Part shown: positions 1 through 7,128 of the stretch, piece after piece
Position numbering within the stretch: the stretch's first letter is position 1
How the letters are laid out: each line of letters begins with the position of its first letter
Assembly: GCA_015232795.1 (NCBI GenBank)
Contig: JADFYX010000015.1
Location: forward strand, 1 to 19,942
Length of the DNA stretch: 19,942 nucleotides
Reading direction: 5' to 3'
Source: Magnetococcales bacterium
Lineage (GTDB): Bacteria > Pseudomonadota > Magnetococcia > Magnetococcales > JADFYX01
Notes under the pieces: model-generated
Told to the model about the DNA's origin: nothing
Database searches by the model: none
Seen by the model: only the letters and a program-made list of their open reading frames with translations
Made by a program: the position numbers and the translations under genes

Positions 1-26
1 ACTAATTATATTAAGGGAAATAATTA

Positions 27-506
27 ATGGAAGAGACAATTAAGCTAATAAAAAAAGCCATTGCGGCAGAAGTAACTGCTAGTGCCTTTTATTCCTTGGC
101 TTCTGAAGTGACAAAACATGATGACACAAGGATGGTATTTATTGAGCTTTCCTCCATGGAAGATGATCATGCTCAAGATCTTGTTAATAAATTTAAAAAT
201 GCCTTCCCAACAAAAGAATTTGATAGCCAAGCCTACCTTGACGAGTTGATCAAAAAAGATGAAGGGGTAGATATTGAAAGATCAAACCTTGTTAAGACAG
301 GTAGTATGAAAGAGGTACTAGAGTTTGCTATTTCTATGGAAAACAGTGCAAAAGAAACCTATGAAAAATTAGCTGATGAAGTAATTGACCCAACATTCAA
401 GCAATATTGTATTGACCTTGCTCAAGAAGAGATCGAGCATGCCAAAACTCTCACCAATACTCTTGACTCCCTTGATATGGATATGGAATCCCGTCCAGGA
501 TTGTAA
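27..506 (+). CDS. Ferritin-like / rubrerythrin-type diiron protein (no rubredoxin domain)
   Basis: The 159-residue product is a four-helix ferritin-like protein of the rubrerythrin group, probably cytoplasmic, with a likely role in peroxide reduction or iron handling. The diiron ligand set is complete by inspection: E15 in helix 1, E45 and H48 (ExxH) in helix 2, E105 in helix 3, and E135 and H138 (ExxH) in helix 4. The C-terminal CxxC rubredoxin domain of classical rubrerythrin is missing, so an outside electron donor would be needed. The ATG is preceded by an AGGGA-type ribosome site about 9 nt upstream. The promoter lies outside the window. The gene ends just before a strong stem-loop terminator and converges with the minus-strand operon. 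The diiron fold is well supported by the ligands; the substrate is inference. Confidence 0.88.
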   Translation: MEETIKLIKKAIAAEVTASAFYSLASEVTKHDDTRMVFIELSSMEDDHAQDLVNKFKNAFPTKEFDSQAYLDELIKKDEGVDIERSNLVKTGSMKEVLEFAISMENSAKETYEKLADEVIDPTFKQYCIDLAQEEIEHAKTLTNTLDSLDMDMESRPGL

Positions 507-514
507 AAATAAAC

Positions 515-560
515 AAAAAAGGCAGTTTGTAAGCTTTAGCTTGCAAACTGCCTTTTTTTT
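515..560. terminator. Bidirectional rho-independent terminator
   Basis: A 14-bp stem (521-534 with 539-552, one G-T wobble) closes a 4-nt TTTA loop. Eight T's follow on the plus strand, and a run of A's precedes the stem, which gives a T-run on the minus strand. It sits between the stop of the ferritin-like gene and the stop of the minus-strand 72-residue gene, so it can end transcripts from both sides. Confidence 0.95.
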
Positions 561-614
561 ATTGCAAATTCCAAATAATGGACGGATAGGAATAAATTTG
601 TCTATTTTTTCTTC

Positions 615-833
615 TTAGTGGTATGTGATCCCATCTTTTTTTGCCAAAAATCCGTTATCTTCATCTTGTTGCATTTTTCGTTCTACCTTACCTAAAATAA
701 TTCCGAAGGTATCTTGTTCAACCATAGCACTACCAAATTTATGCAATCTTTTTGCTGGCTTATGCACAGGCATAACTATACCGGATGAGACAATCCGATT
801 GAATGTAGCTATGTCCATGTCTGGGTTTAACAT
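615..833 (-). CDS. Small unrecognised protein, 72 aa, last gene of the two-component operon
   Basis: I do not recognise this family. The product is hydrophilic and basic, with no membrane segment, signal peptide or cysteine pair; its charged composition (for example KVERKMQQDEDNG) looks like a real soluble protein rather than a shadow frame. The ATG has a GGAG ribosome site with 7-nt spacing, which is why this strand is preferred over the overlapping plus-strand frame at 625-837. It lies 66 nt downstream of the histidine kinase on the same strand and ends just before the shared terminator at 515-560, so it is probably co-transcribed with the two-component genes, though its own promoter in the 834-899 gap cannot be excluded. 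Confidence 0.6.
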   Translation of the reverse strand: MLNPDMDIATFNRIVSSGIVMPVHKPAKRLHKFGSAMVEQDTFGIILGKVERKMQQDEDNGFLAKKDGITYH

Positions 834-899
834 ATAAATACTCCAACAAAAATTTGTCTTCAGAGTACTTACTGCATCAAACAGGCCATTTTATCGTTT

Positions 900-2240
900 T
901 CACTCAATAAATCGGGGAAGCGTGATTTTTACTTGTAACCCTCCACCTTTTGCCTCTTCCATAACAAAAGTACCGCCATAGAGGGTAATGATTTCCTCAA
1001 CAATACCAAGGCCCAATCCGTCACCTGTCTCATTTTCATCTAAGCGTATTCCACGTTTCATAACATGGTTCAAGCGATCCGGCTGAATCCCAGGCCCATC
1101 ATCACAAACCAAAAGAGTGATTTTTTCCGACTTTTCCAGTGTTCTTACTGTTATTTGGTGAGTAGCCCATTTGCAGGCATTATCCATCAAGTTTCCTAAA
1201 GCTTCCTCAAGATCCTCAGAGTCCATACGCACCATGATACCCTGCAAACCATCAAGCCGAATATCCAGATTTTTTTCTTGATATAAAATATCCAAGGAAT
1301 ATTTTATATCAAGACCAACTTTTTCCAGATCCGCACAAGCACCCAGAACATTTCCTGTTCCGGCGATACGGGCTTTCCTGAGGTATCGAGTTATGTTATC
1401 CGCAGCACAACGCAAATGTCGACGCATGCTCTCCCCCTGCTCTCCCTCCAACTCTTTGGCCGTATTTATAGCGATACCTATTGGATTTTTCAGGGAATGT
1501 GCCAGATTTCCAACTTGGGTACGAGCACGTTGCAAAAGGGCTGTATTGTAGTCCATCAAACTGTTCAACTCAGATACCAAAGGTTGGACCTCAATGGGAA
1601 AATCATCGGGAAGGTGCTTTTCATGACCGATTCGAATCGCAGATAGGGATTGTTGAATCCGCCGTAATGGTCCAAGACCATAGCCAACCTGCAATACCAT
1701 GATACCGATAAGAATCAACGCCAGTACAACCAAAACAATAGCCGTACTGGTTGCAAATTTATATATGTCATCCAAAATATCAGATACCGGACCTGCCACG
1801 ATAAAAACATGTGATATGATAGCTCTAGGAAGATGGATGGTTCGCACAAGAATGCGTAGCGGTTGTCCATCTGGTCCCATGCCTGAAATTACCCCATCCT
1901 CTACCCGGTTTCTTCCCAAAGGAGGAATATGCTCCGAGAGAATTGAGCGGGACTGTCGCGTTACCTCTCCATCTTGAACAATCTGCCAATACCATCCTGA
2001 ATGGGGACGATTGAACCGGGGGTCAGATGGTTCCCATGTGAGTATCAACTTTCCAACATCATCAATTTCACTAACCGCTACCAACTCTTCCATATGGTCA
2101 TTGAGTTGATGTTCAAAGCGCTGCTCAATATGCCCCTTGAACAGGTAGATAATCAGCCCTCCCGTAATCATCAACGCAACAACTATCCATAGCGCTGACG
2201 ATACGACTAGCCGAAGTTTCAGGGAGGAGCGGTTAGTCAT
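900..2240 (-). CDS. Membrane sensor histidine kinase, PhoQ-like
   Basis: This is a classical two-transmembrane sensor kinase of about 446 residues that phosphorylates the response regulator encoded just upstream. An N-terminal membrane helix (about residues 12-34), a periplasmic sensor region of roughly 125 residues and a second helix (about 165-190) lead into a HAMP-like linker. The H-box carries the predicted phosphorylated H248 (motif LAHSLKNP), followed by the N-box (NLMDNA), G1 (DDGPGI) and G2 (GDGLGLG). This layout resembles PhoQ-type kinases, which use LAHxLKxP H-boxes. I chose the ATG at 2240, which overlaps the regulator stop by 8 nt; a GTG at 2264 would add eight residues but has no better ribosome site. 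The stimulus is unknown; a metal or cationic signal is suggested only by the neighbouring PepSY and metal-efflux genes. Confidence 0.9.
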   Translation of the reverse strand: MTNRSSLKLRLVVSSALWIVVALMITGGLIIYLFKGHIEQRFEHQLNDHMEELVAVSEIDDVGKLILTWEPSDPRFNRPHSGWYWQIVQDGEVTRQSRSILSEHIPPLGRNRVEDGVISGMGPDGQPLRILVRTIHLPRAIISHVFIVAGPVSDILDDIYKFATSTAIVLVVLALILIGIMVLQVGYGLGPLRRIQQSLSAIRIGHEKHLPDDFPIEVQPLVSELNSLMDYNTALLQRARTQVGNLAHSLKNPIGIAINTAKELEGEQGESMRRHLRCAADNITRYLRKARIAGTGNVLGACADLEKVGLDIKYSLDILYQEKNLDIRLDGLQGIMVRMDSEDLEEALGNLMDNACKWATHQITVRTLEKSEKITLLVCDDGPGIQPDRLNHVMKRGIRLDENETGDGLGLGIVEEIITLYGGTFVMEEAKGGGLQVKITLPRFIE

Positions 2241-2898
2241 TATCTGCAAACAACTGGTAGCCACGCCCCCGGTGGGTAATAATCAGATCTGCACCAATTT
2301 TATTGCGTAATCGTTTGACCAGAACCTCTACCACGTTGGAGTCCCGGTCAGAATCCATTTCATAGATATGCTCTGTCAACTCCGTCTTGGAAATTACCGA
2401 ATCAGGATGGTGCATGAGATAGTCAGCCAGTCGATATTCCAAAGCAGTAAGATTGATAAGTTGATCATTGAGGAATAATTTTTTGGTAGTTGTGTCCAGC
2501 TTGAGATGACCACACAGCAGAATTGCTTTGGCATGACCAGCTTGACGCCTGACAAGCACTTCTATACGAGCTATGAGTTCCTCCATCTCAAACGGCTTCG
2601 CCAGATAATCATCAGCACCAGCTCGTAGTCCAGTCACTTTTTCCCGCCAGGTATCCCTTGCAGAGAGAATTAGTACTGGCATTATCTGACCATTTGATCG
2701 CCATTGTTCGAGAATTTTAAGCCCAGACATTTTTGGTAACCCAAGGTCAAGAACAACCGCATCATACGGTTCAGTATCTCCCAGAAAATGCCCTTCCTCC
2801 CCATCAAAAGCCACGTCCGTTGCATAACCAGCTTGGCGAAATGATACCCCAATCTGGTTAGCCATCTCCTGTTCATCTTCGACTACGAGCACACGCAT
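2233..2898 (-). CDS. OmpR/PhoP-family response regulator
   Basis: This 221-residue DNA-binding response regulator is the cognate partner of the downstream kinase. The receiver domain (about 1-115) has the acidic pair E7/D8, the phosphoacceptor D51 (VLDLGLP) and the conserved switch lysine in YLAKPFE. The C-terminal winged-helix domain (about 125-218) ends with the typical VVEVLVKRLRNKIG recognition helix and the HRGRGYQL wing. The length is normal for the family. The gene overlaps the kinase start by 8 nt and follows a PepSY gene by 51 nt. OmpR-family regulators bind direct repeats spaced about 11 bp, and such repeats occur at 3332-3349 and 3359-3376, so autoregulation and control of the divergent efflux genes is a reasonable inference. 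Its ribosome site is weak (GGA, about 10 nt upstream). Confidence 0.93.
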   Translation of the reverse strand: MRVLVVEDEQEMANQIGVSFRQAGYATDVAFDGEEGHFLGDTEPYDAVVLDLGLPKMSGLKILEQWRSNGQIMPVLILSARDTWREKVTGLRAGADDYLAKPFEMEELIARIEVLVRRQAGHAKAILLCGHLKLDTTTKKLFLNDQLINLTALEYRLADYLMHHPDSVISKTELTEHIYEMDSDRDSNVVEVLVKRLRNKIGADLIITHRGRGYQLFADND

Positions 2899-2916
2899 AA
2901 TTGTTTTTCCATTTAT

Positions 2917-2948
2917 CCTAGATTCGGCAGTTGGCAGTGCGTTCTAGG
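2917..2948. repeat. Short palindrome-ended repeat, copy 1
   Basis: The element has inverted ends CCTAGA (2917-2922) and TCTAGG (2943-2948) around a GC-richer core. About 24 nt from the left end match the element at 13410-13433 with only three or so differences (shared blocks CCTAGATTC and TTGGCAG). It fills almost the entire gap between the PepSY stop and the regulator start, so it is probably transcribed within the operon. It could be a REP-like or MITE-like dispersed repeat, or an mRNA-processing hairpin. Confidence 0.55.
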
Positions 2949-2949
2949 T

Positions 2950-3282
2950 TTATTTAGGAAGCTGACGGTTTTGCCAATCATCCCCTTTCACATCAAGCAC
3001 TTTCAATGTCTTAGCATCATACTCCACCTCTATGACAGATCCATCACGTTTCAGTATTTTAACCTCATAGATTGAACCAGAAAGAGCATCTTCATCATTT
3101 TCTAGCTCTACCTTGAGTATACGTCCAGGAAATTGCTGTCTAGCCTGTACAAGCACCATTTCCAGACCAATAATACCATCTGATTCCACTGCCAACCCCA
3201 TTTTTTGAGTATCAGCATCAGCAATAACGCCTGTCCAGACAAATACTATAAAAACTGCTATTGATATTTTAATTGGTCCCAT
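2950..3282 (-). CDS. Secreted PepSY-domain protein, first gene of the two-component operon
   Basis: The 110-residue product has a signal-peptide-like N-terminus (basic start, hydrophobic run about residues 5-19, small residues before D22), then a single PepSY-like domain (about 35-105) with the typical pattern of a helix followed by a YEVKILKRDGSVIEVEYD strand pair and a closing VLDVKGDD strand. Small exported PepSY proteins often sit beside PhoPQ- or QseBC-like two-component genes and are thought to act in the periplasm, possibly modulating the sensor. The ATG has an AGGA ribosome site about 10 nt upstream. The gene reads away from the metal-efflux genes and shares with them the operator-bearing gap at 3283-3435. 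The domain call is good; the role is inference. Confidence 0.8.
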   Translation of the reverse strand: MGPIKISIAVFIVFVWTGVIADADTQKMGLAVESDGIIGLEMVLVQARQQFPGRILKVELENDEDALSGSIYEVKILKRDGSVIEVEYDAKTLKVLDVKGDDWQNRQLPK

Positions 3283-3330
3283 GACACATTATTCCTGAAA
3301 AGTTTCGAGTTGGATAGAAGGTATCAAAGA

Positions 3331-3377
3331 CAAGCTGACAAGAACCTGAAATTCCCCTTCAGCTTGGTGTCAGGTTG
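3331..3377. promoter_or_regulatory. Paired direct-repeat operator between divergent operons
   Basis: The plus strand carries TTCAGCTTGGTGTCAGGTTG at 3358-3377, and the minus strand carries TTCAGGTTCTTGTCAGCTTG at 3350-3331; the two are separated by 7 nt. Each copy holds two heptamers of the form TCAG(C/G)TT spaced 11 bp apart, one helical turn, as expected for an OmpR-family dimer on direct repeats. A good -10 (TATAGT, 3385-3390) lies 7 nt beyond the plus copy and no strong -35 is evident apart from the operator itself, which suits an activator. The minus-side -10 is weaker (TTCTAT, 3319-3314). The likely binder is the response regulator at 2233-2898. Confidence 0.72.
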
Positions 3378-3435
3378 AGTTGTGTATAGTGGCCGCAATA
3401 TGAAGTCATAACCAAATAATAGGAGAACGTACCAA

Positions 3436-4635
3436 GTGACCAACCCCCAAGCTTTAAAACAAGAACGCTACCTCGCAGCCCGAAAAGCAACTCTTTTGAG
3501 CGTAGCTGTTAATATCATACTCTCCATCGGTAAAGTTATAGCCGGAATTCTGGGTAATTCAGCCGCAATGCTCGCGGATGGAATCCATTCCGCTTCTGAC
3601 CTTGTCACGGACGGTGTTGTACTGGTTAGTATGCGTATGGCAAGAAAAGAGGCTGATACAGAGCATCCCTATGGGCATGGAAAGTTTGAGACCCTCGCTA
3701 CCCAGTTAATTGCCATAGTGTTACTTATCGTGGCTATTGGCATATGTTTTGATGCGGTAAGTCGCCTGCGTCAACCAGACTTAACTCCACCAACATCCAT
3801 TGCGCTTCTAGCTGCTTTTATTTCTCTAATCAGTAAAGAGGCACTGTTCCAATACACCATTAGAGTTGGAAGACGATTAAACGCCAAGGCATTGATAGCT
3901 AACGCCTGGCATCAACGTTCGGATGCCATATCTTCTATTGCAGCCTTGATTGGTATTGCTGGTGCCATGATGGGCTGGCCGATATTTGACCCTCTGGCAG
4001 CAATTGCCGTCGCCTTTATCTTGGGCAAGGTCGGTGCAGAGCTAATCGGCGAGACATTTAGTGAATTAACCGATTCTACCAAAGCCATTGATCAAGAAAT
4101 TCAAGAGCGAATATTTGATCTTGTTCATGAAGTTCCAGAAGTATTATCGGCTCATTTTATTACCCCACGTCGTTTAGGACCGGATATCTACGTTGATGTT
4201 CATGTTGTTGTTCCAAAGTGTCTGACGGTATCTGAAGGCCACCAAATTGCTGAGAAGGTAAGACATAGCTTGCTCCATAAAGTGGATGCTGTCACTGATG
4301 CCATGGTGCATATTGATACTGAGGATGATTTGGATGAGGATGTTCCTATTTTATCCAGCCGGGAAGATCTGCTGAAATTGGTAAATGATGAGATCCCAGA
4401 TAAACACCCCATTGTCGGAATCGTCCGCTTGCACCCCAACTATACAATGAATGGAATCATCTTGGATCTGGTTTTAGAGGTGGATAGAAATTCCCCGATA
4501 GAGCAAGTTCATGCAGATACCGAGGATCTTTGCACCCGCTTATTGGATAAAGTTCGCGATATCATTGAGGTTCGAACCAGTCTTTCATCTTCGGAAAATC
4601 GAAGGATGATATTGAAGGAGACAAACAAATCATGA
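3436..4635 (+). CDS. CDF-family divalent metal efflux protein with tandem C-terminal domains
   Basis: This inner-membrane cation diffusion facilitator (399 residues) would export Zn2+ or a similar divalent metal in exchange for protons. It has about six membrane segments over residues 18-210. Metal-site residues are visible as HxxxD in TM2 (H51, D55, with D48 nearby) and HxxxD in TM5 (H159, D163); the HD-HD set is typical of zinc-type CDF members. The conserved HPYGHGKFE loop is present. A cytoplasmic dimerisation domain (about 215-300) is followed by a second region of about 90 residues that looks like a repeat of it, making the protein some 100 residues longer than FieF. The start is a GTG with AGGAG 10 nt upstream. 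It overlaps the next gene by 4 nt (ATGA). The substrate is inferred from ligands only. Confidence 0.9.
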   Translation: MTNPQALKQERYLAARKATLLSVAVNIILSIGKVIAGILGNSAAMLADGIHSASDLVTDGVVLVSMRMARKEADTEHPYGHGKFETLATQLIAIVLLIVAIGICFDAVSRLRQPDLTPPTSIALLAAFISLISKEALFQYTIRVGRRLNAKALIANAWHQRSDAISSIAALIGIAGAMMGWPIFDPLAAIAVAFILGKVGAELIGETFSELTDSTKAIDQEIQERIFDLVHEVPEVLSAHFITPRRLGPDIYVDVHVVVPKCLTVSEGHQIAEKVRHSLLHKVDAVTDAMVHIDTEDDLDEDVPILSSREDLLKLVNDEIPDKHPIVGIVRLHPNYTMNGIILDLVLEVDRNSPIEQVHADTEDLCTRLLDKVRDIIEVRTSLSSSENRRMILKETNKS

Positions 4636-5720
4636 GTGAACAACATAAAGTTACTGCCAGTGGAAAAAAAATAGCGGCGCAGATGGGGGTATTTGAACGC
4701 TGGCTGACCCTCTGGGTGGCTCTATGTATTGTGGCGGGAATCGGCCTGGGTCACATGTTTCCCGGCCCGTTTCAAACAGTGGGAAACATGGAGGTGGCAA
4801 AGGTTAACTTGCCAGTGGCCTTTCTCATCTGGCTGATGATCATACCCATGCTACTGAAAATAGACTTTCGTTCTCTGCACCGAGTGCGGGAACATTGGAG
4901 AGGAGTCGGTGTTACCCTATTCATCAATTGGGGTGTGAAACCATTCTCCATGGCGGCTCTGGGTTGGTTTTTCATCGGCTATCTGTTCAAACCATGGCTA
5001 CCTGCAGACCAGATAGAATCCTATATCGCCGGGCTGATTATCTTAGGAGCCGCTCCCTGTACAGCAATGGTCTTTGTTTGGAGCAACCTTACCGATGGTG
5101 AACCCCATTTCACATTGAGCCAGGTGGCCCTAAACGACCTGATCATGGTTTTTGCTTTCGCTCCCATCGTCGGACTACTTTTGGGGCTATCAGCCATCAT
5201 CGTACCGTGGGAAACTCTGCTGTTATCGGTGGGACTGTTTATCGTCGTGCCGTTGATTATTGCCCATATATGGCGGGAACGCCTGCTGAGTATCGGTGGG
5301 CAAAAAGCATTGGAAGCTACTCTTAAACGCTTAGGTCCACTCTCTCTGCTAGCACTGTTATCTACCTTAGTGCTACTGTTCGGGTTTCAAGGAGAACAAA
5401 TCCTGGCCCAACCATTGGTCATTCTACTGTTGGCTGTGCCCATACTTATCCAGGTTTATTTTACCTATGGTCTGGCCTATCTTCTCAACCGGAAATTGGG
5501 CGAGGTCCATTGCGTAGCTGCCCCTTCCGCACTTATCGGAGCTAGTAATTTTTTTGAACTGGCAGTAGCTACAGCAATCGGTCTGTTCGGTTTCACCTCT
5601 GGGGCAGCCTTAGCCACAGTGGTGGGTGTGCTTGTGGAAGTACCAGTAATGCTCTCATTGGTGCGTATCACACTAGCCACCAAGGAATGGTACGAACGCT
5701 CTACAATTCCTACTGAATGA
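4632..5720 (+). CDS. acr3: ACR3-family arsenite-type efflux carrier
   Basis: This 362-residue polytopic inner-membrane protein (about ten membrane segments) belongs to the ACR3 branch of the BART superfamily, which expels arsenite using the proton gradient. Two family hallmarks are visible: the cysteine of the GAAPCTAMVFVWS segment (C143) in a central helix, and the glutamate of GVLVEVPVML (E336) near the C-terminus; both are important in characterised ACR3 proteins. The length is normal. Its start codon overlaps the CDF stop (ATGA), so the two are translationally coupled. No arsR, arsC or arsD gene lies nearby, which is unusual; control through the upstream two-component operator is more likely. 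Arsenite is the default substrate, but another metalloid or organic anion cannot be excluded. Confidence 0.88.
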   Translation: MSEQHKVTASGKKIAAQMGVFERWLTLWVALCIVAGIGLGHMFPGPFQTVGNMEVAKVNLPVAFLIWLMIIPMLLKIDFRSLHRVREHWRGVGVTLFINWGVKPFSMAALGWFFIGYLFKPWLPADQIESYIAGLIILGAAPCTAMVFVWSNLTDGEPHFTLSQVALNDLIMVFAFAPIVGLLLGLSAIIVPWETLLLSVGLFIVVPLIIAHIWRERLLSIGGQKALEATLKRLGPLSLLALLSTLVLLFGFQGEQILAQPLVILLLAVPILIQVYFTYGLAYLLNRKLGEVHCVAAPSALIGASNFFELAVATAIGLFGFTSGAALATVVGVLVEVPVMLSLVRITLATKEWYERSTIPTE

Positions 5721-5773
5721 CATATGAAGCACACTGCAATTAACAAAAAAAATTCAACAACATAACAGGAGAA

Positions 5774-5905
5774 ATGAGAGATGAAGAATATGCAGCCTTG
5801 GCTGAACAGCTTCAGCAACATGTTGATTTTATCGTCAGTAACTGTCGTCTGGATCCTGAAGTCAAGTATTTCGACCATCCCGGTTGGACGCCGTTGATTC
5901 ACTAA
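5774..5905 (+). pseudogene. Short gene remnant, or an unrecognised small protein
   Basis: An ATG-started frame of 43 codons encodes a hydrophilic peptide containing EEYAALAEQLQQHVDFIVSN followed by CRLDPE. From memory, this resembles the segment with IVxNCKLxPEAD found near the C-terminus of small exported proteins of about 130-160 residues in metal-related proteobacterial loci; I could not check this. The signal peptide and N-terminal half are missing, and the residues after LDPE diverge, which suggests a decayed copy. AGGAG ends only 2 nt before this ATG, too close for normal initiation. The same AGGAG is ideally spaced (9 nt) for a second overlapping frame at 5781-5897 (38 codons, with a hydrophobic stretch NMLILSSVTVVWIL), so a tiny membrane protein is the alternative reading. 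Confidence 0.4.
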
Positions 5906-5929
5906 AATCTACAAAAAAGGAAACATTCC

Positions 5930-6523
5930 ATGTATTACGACCGTTTTAGCCGCTTTCTGCACATTTTTCTGGCGATTGGCATTTCAGCACAACTTATTTT
6001 TAGCTTGGTCATGACCCATCCCAAACCGGGTCGTCTTGGGGATAAGTTCTATGAAATTCATGAATATCTCGGCTTGGCTCTACTTGGGATATTAATCCTA
6101 CATTGGCTCTGGGCCATTATTCGCAAGGGTAATGTACCCTTTACCCAGCTTTTCCCATGGCTGACCCCATCCCGATACCGTCCCATATGGGAAGACGGAC
6201 AACGTTACGCAAGCCATATGATCCGTCTGCGACTACCCCAAAGCGATTTACCAAGTCCCCTAGCCAATGCAATTCAGGGACTCGGGCTTGCAGCAGCCCT
6301 CCTGCTTGGTGTAACTGGAATGCTCATTTTTCTCAATGCACCACCGGAAGGAGGACGAATGACAGGTTGGCTCCATGATGTCAAGGAGGTGCATGAAGCC
6401 TTTGGCGGTCTCATGTGGGTCTATCTGTGCGCTCATGCCGCCATGGGTTTTCTCCATCAATTTGCTGGTCATGGCAGCATTCGCGACATGTTTTTCTTCT
6501 GGAAAAAATCTAGCAACTCCTAA
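5930..6523 (+). CDS. Prokaryotic cytochrome b561-type membrane protein
   Basis: The 197-residue inner-membrane protein has four to five hydrophobic helices (about 10-30, 42-62, 115-138, 155-178) and belongs to the bacterial b561 / hydrogenase-type cytochrome b group, which moves electrons between quinones and a periplasmic partner. Candidate heme ligands are H11 in helix 1, H44 and H58 in helix 2, and H155 and H169 (14 apart) in the last helix. A short soluble loop containing YRPIWEDGQRY lies between helices 2 and 3. AAGGA stands 8 nt before the ATG. The downstream cytochrome b begins 37 nt after the stop, and an octaheme cytochrome c follows. Its partner is likely that multiheme protein; this is inferred from position. 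Confidence 0.85.
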   Translation: MYYDRFSRFLHIFLAIGISAQLIFSLVMTHPKPGRLGDKFYEIHEYLGLALLGILILHWLWAIIRKGNVPFTQLFPWLTPSRYRPIWEDGQRYASHMIRLRLPQSDLPSPLANAIQGLGLAAALLLGVTGMLIFLNAPPEGGRMTGWLHDVKEVHEAFGGLMWVYLCAHAAMGFLHQFAGHGSIRDMFFFWKKSSNS

Positions 6524-6560
6524 AATGCCATAAAAATTGCCAGCAATTGTGAGATAAACC

Positions 6561-7127
6561 ATGGAAACAACTCGTGAAGCTTTTTGGAATAGCCTCTTCT
6601 TTATATCCATCGTTCTGATAGCCATGGTTGTGGATTGGGGGTTGCATTGGAGTGGTCATTTGCAATGGGGACGGTATTTTGGCTATGCGGGAACCGGGAT
6701 ACTCGTTATATCCTTTCTGTATTCAGCCCGTAAACGAAAATTAATCAAGTGGGGTCGTGCACCTTTTTTCCTCCGTCTTCATGAGTTTCTCTCCTGGTTG
6801 GGTGCAATGTTGGTACTTGTCCATGGCGGCATCCATTTCAACGCATTACTGCCTTGGTTGGCTATGGCTTCCATGTTGGTGGCCGTAGCTAGCGGTTTGA
6901 CTGGCAAATATCTGTTAAAAAAATCCCGGATTATAGTATCAGAGAGGAAAAAAAATCTGCTCGATATGGAGATGAGCATTGCCGAGATAGATGACCATCT
7001 TTATTGGGATTCACTGGTTGTTGATCTGATGAAAAAATGGCGTATTGTTCATATTCCCATCACCATAATCTTCACACTTCTTACTCTCCTTCATGTTACA
7101 ACAGCCATTATTTTCTGGAGGTGGTGA
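6561..7127 (+). CDS. Membrane cytochrome b, probably diheme
   Basis: The 188-residue product has four or five membrane helices (about 11-28, 40-54, 75-92, 97-115 and 165-186). Two histidine pairs with 14-residue spacing, H74/H88 and H164/H178, fit ligation of two stacked b hemes across a helix bundle; H92 is an extra candidate. An acidic, charged loop (about 127-155) separates the last two helices. This is a cytochrome b of the kind that passes quinol electrons to a multiheme c protein, though I cannot assign it to a named complex. Its stop is 1 nt before the ATG of the octaheme gene, so the two are tightly coupled. The ribosome site is weak (GTGAG). Confidence 0.75.
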   Translation: METTREAFWNSLFFISIVLIAMVVDWGLHWSGHLQWGRYFGYAGTGILVISFLYSARKRKLIKWGRAPFFLRLHEFLSWLGAMLVLVHGGIHFNALLPWLAMASMLVAVASGLTGKYLLKKSRIIVSERKKNLLDMEMSIAEIDDHLYWDSLVVDLMKKWRIVHIPITIIFTLLTLLHVTTAIIFWRW

Positions 7128-7128
7128 A

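Noticed and set aside
625..837. Plus-strand 70-codon frame opposite the small minus-strand gene
   Set aside because: Cysteine- and serine-rich composition typical of an antisense frame and no ribosome site; the minus-strand frame has both a good site and operon context.
2241..2264. GTG start at 2264 for the histidine kinase
   Set aside because: It would lengthen the overlap with the regulator gene and has no properly spaced ribosome site; the ATG at 2240 gives a normal N-terminus just before the first membrane helix.
7093..7128. Earlier start (7093) for the octaheme cytochrome
   Set aside because: It lies inside the cytochrome b gene, adds a non-signal leader, and the ATG at 7129 has a GGAGG site 7 nt upstream.
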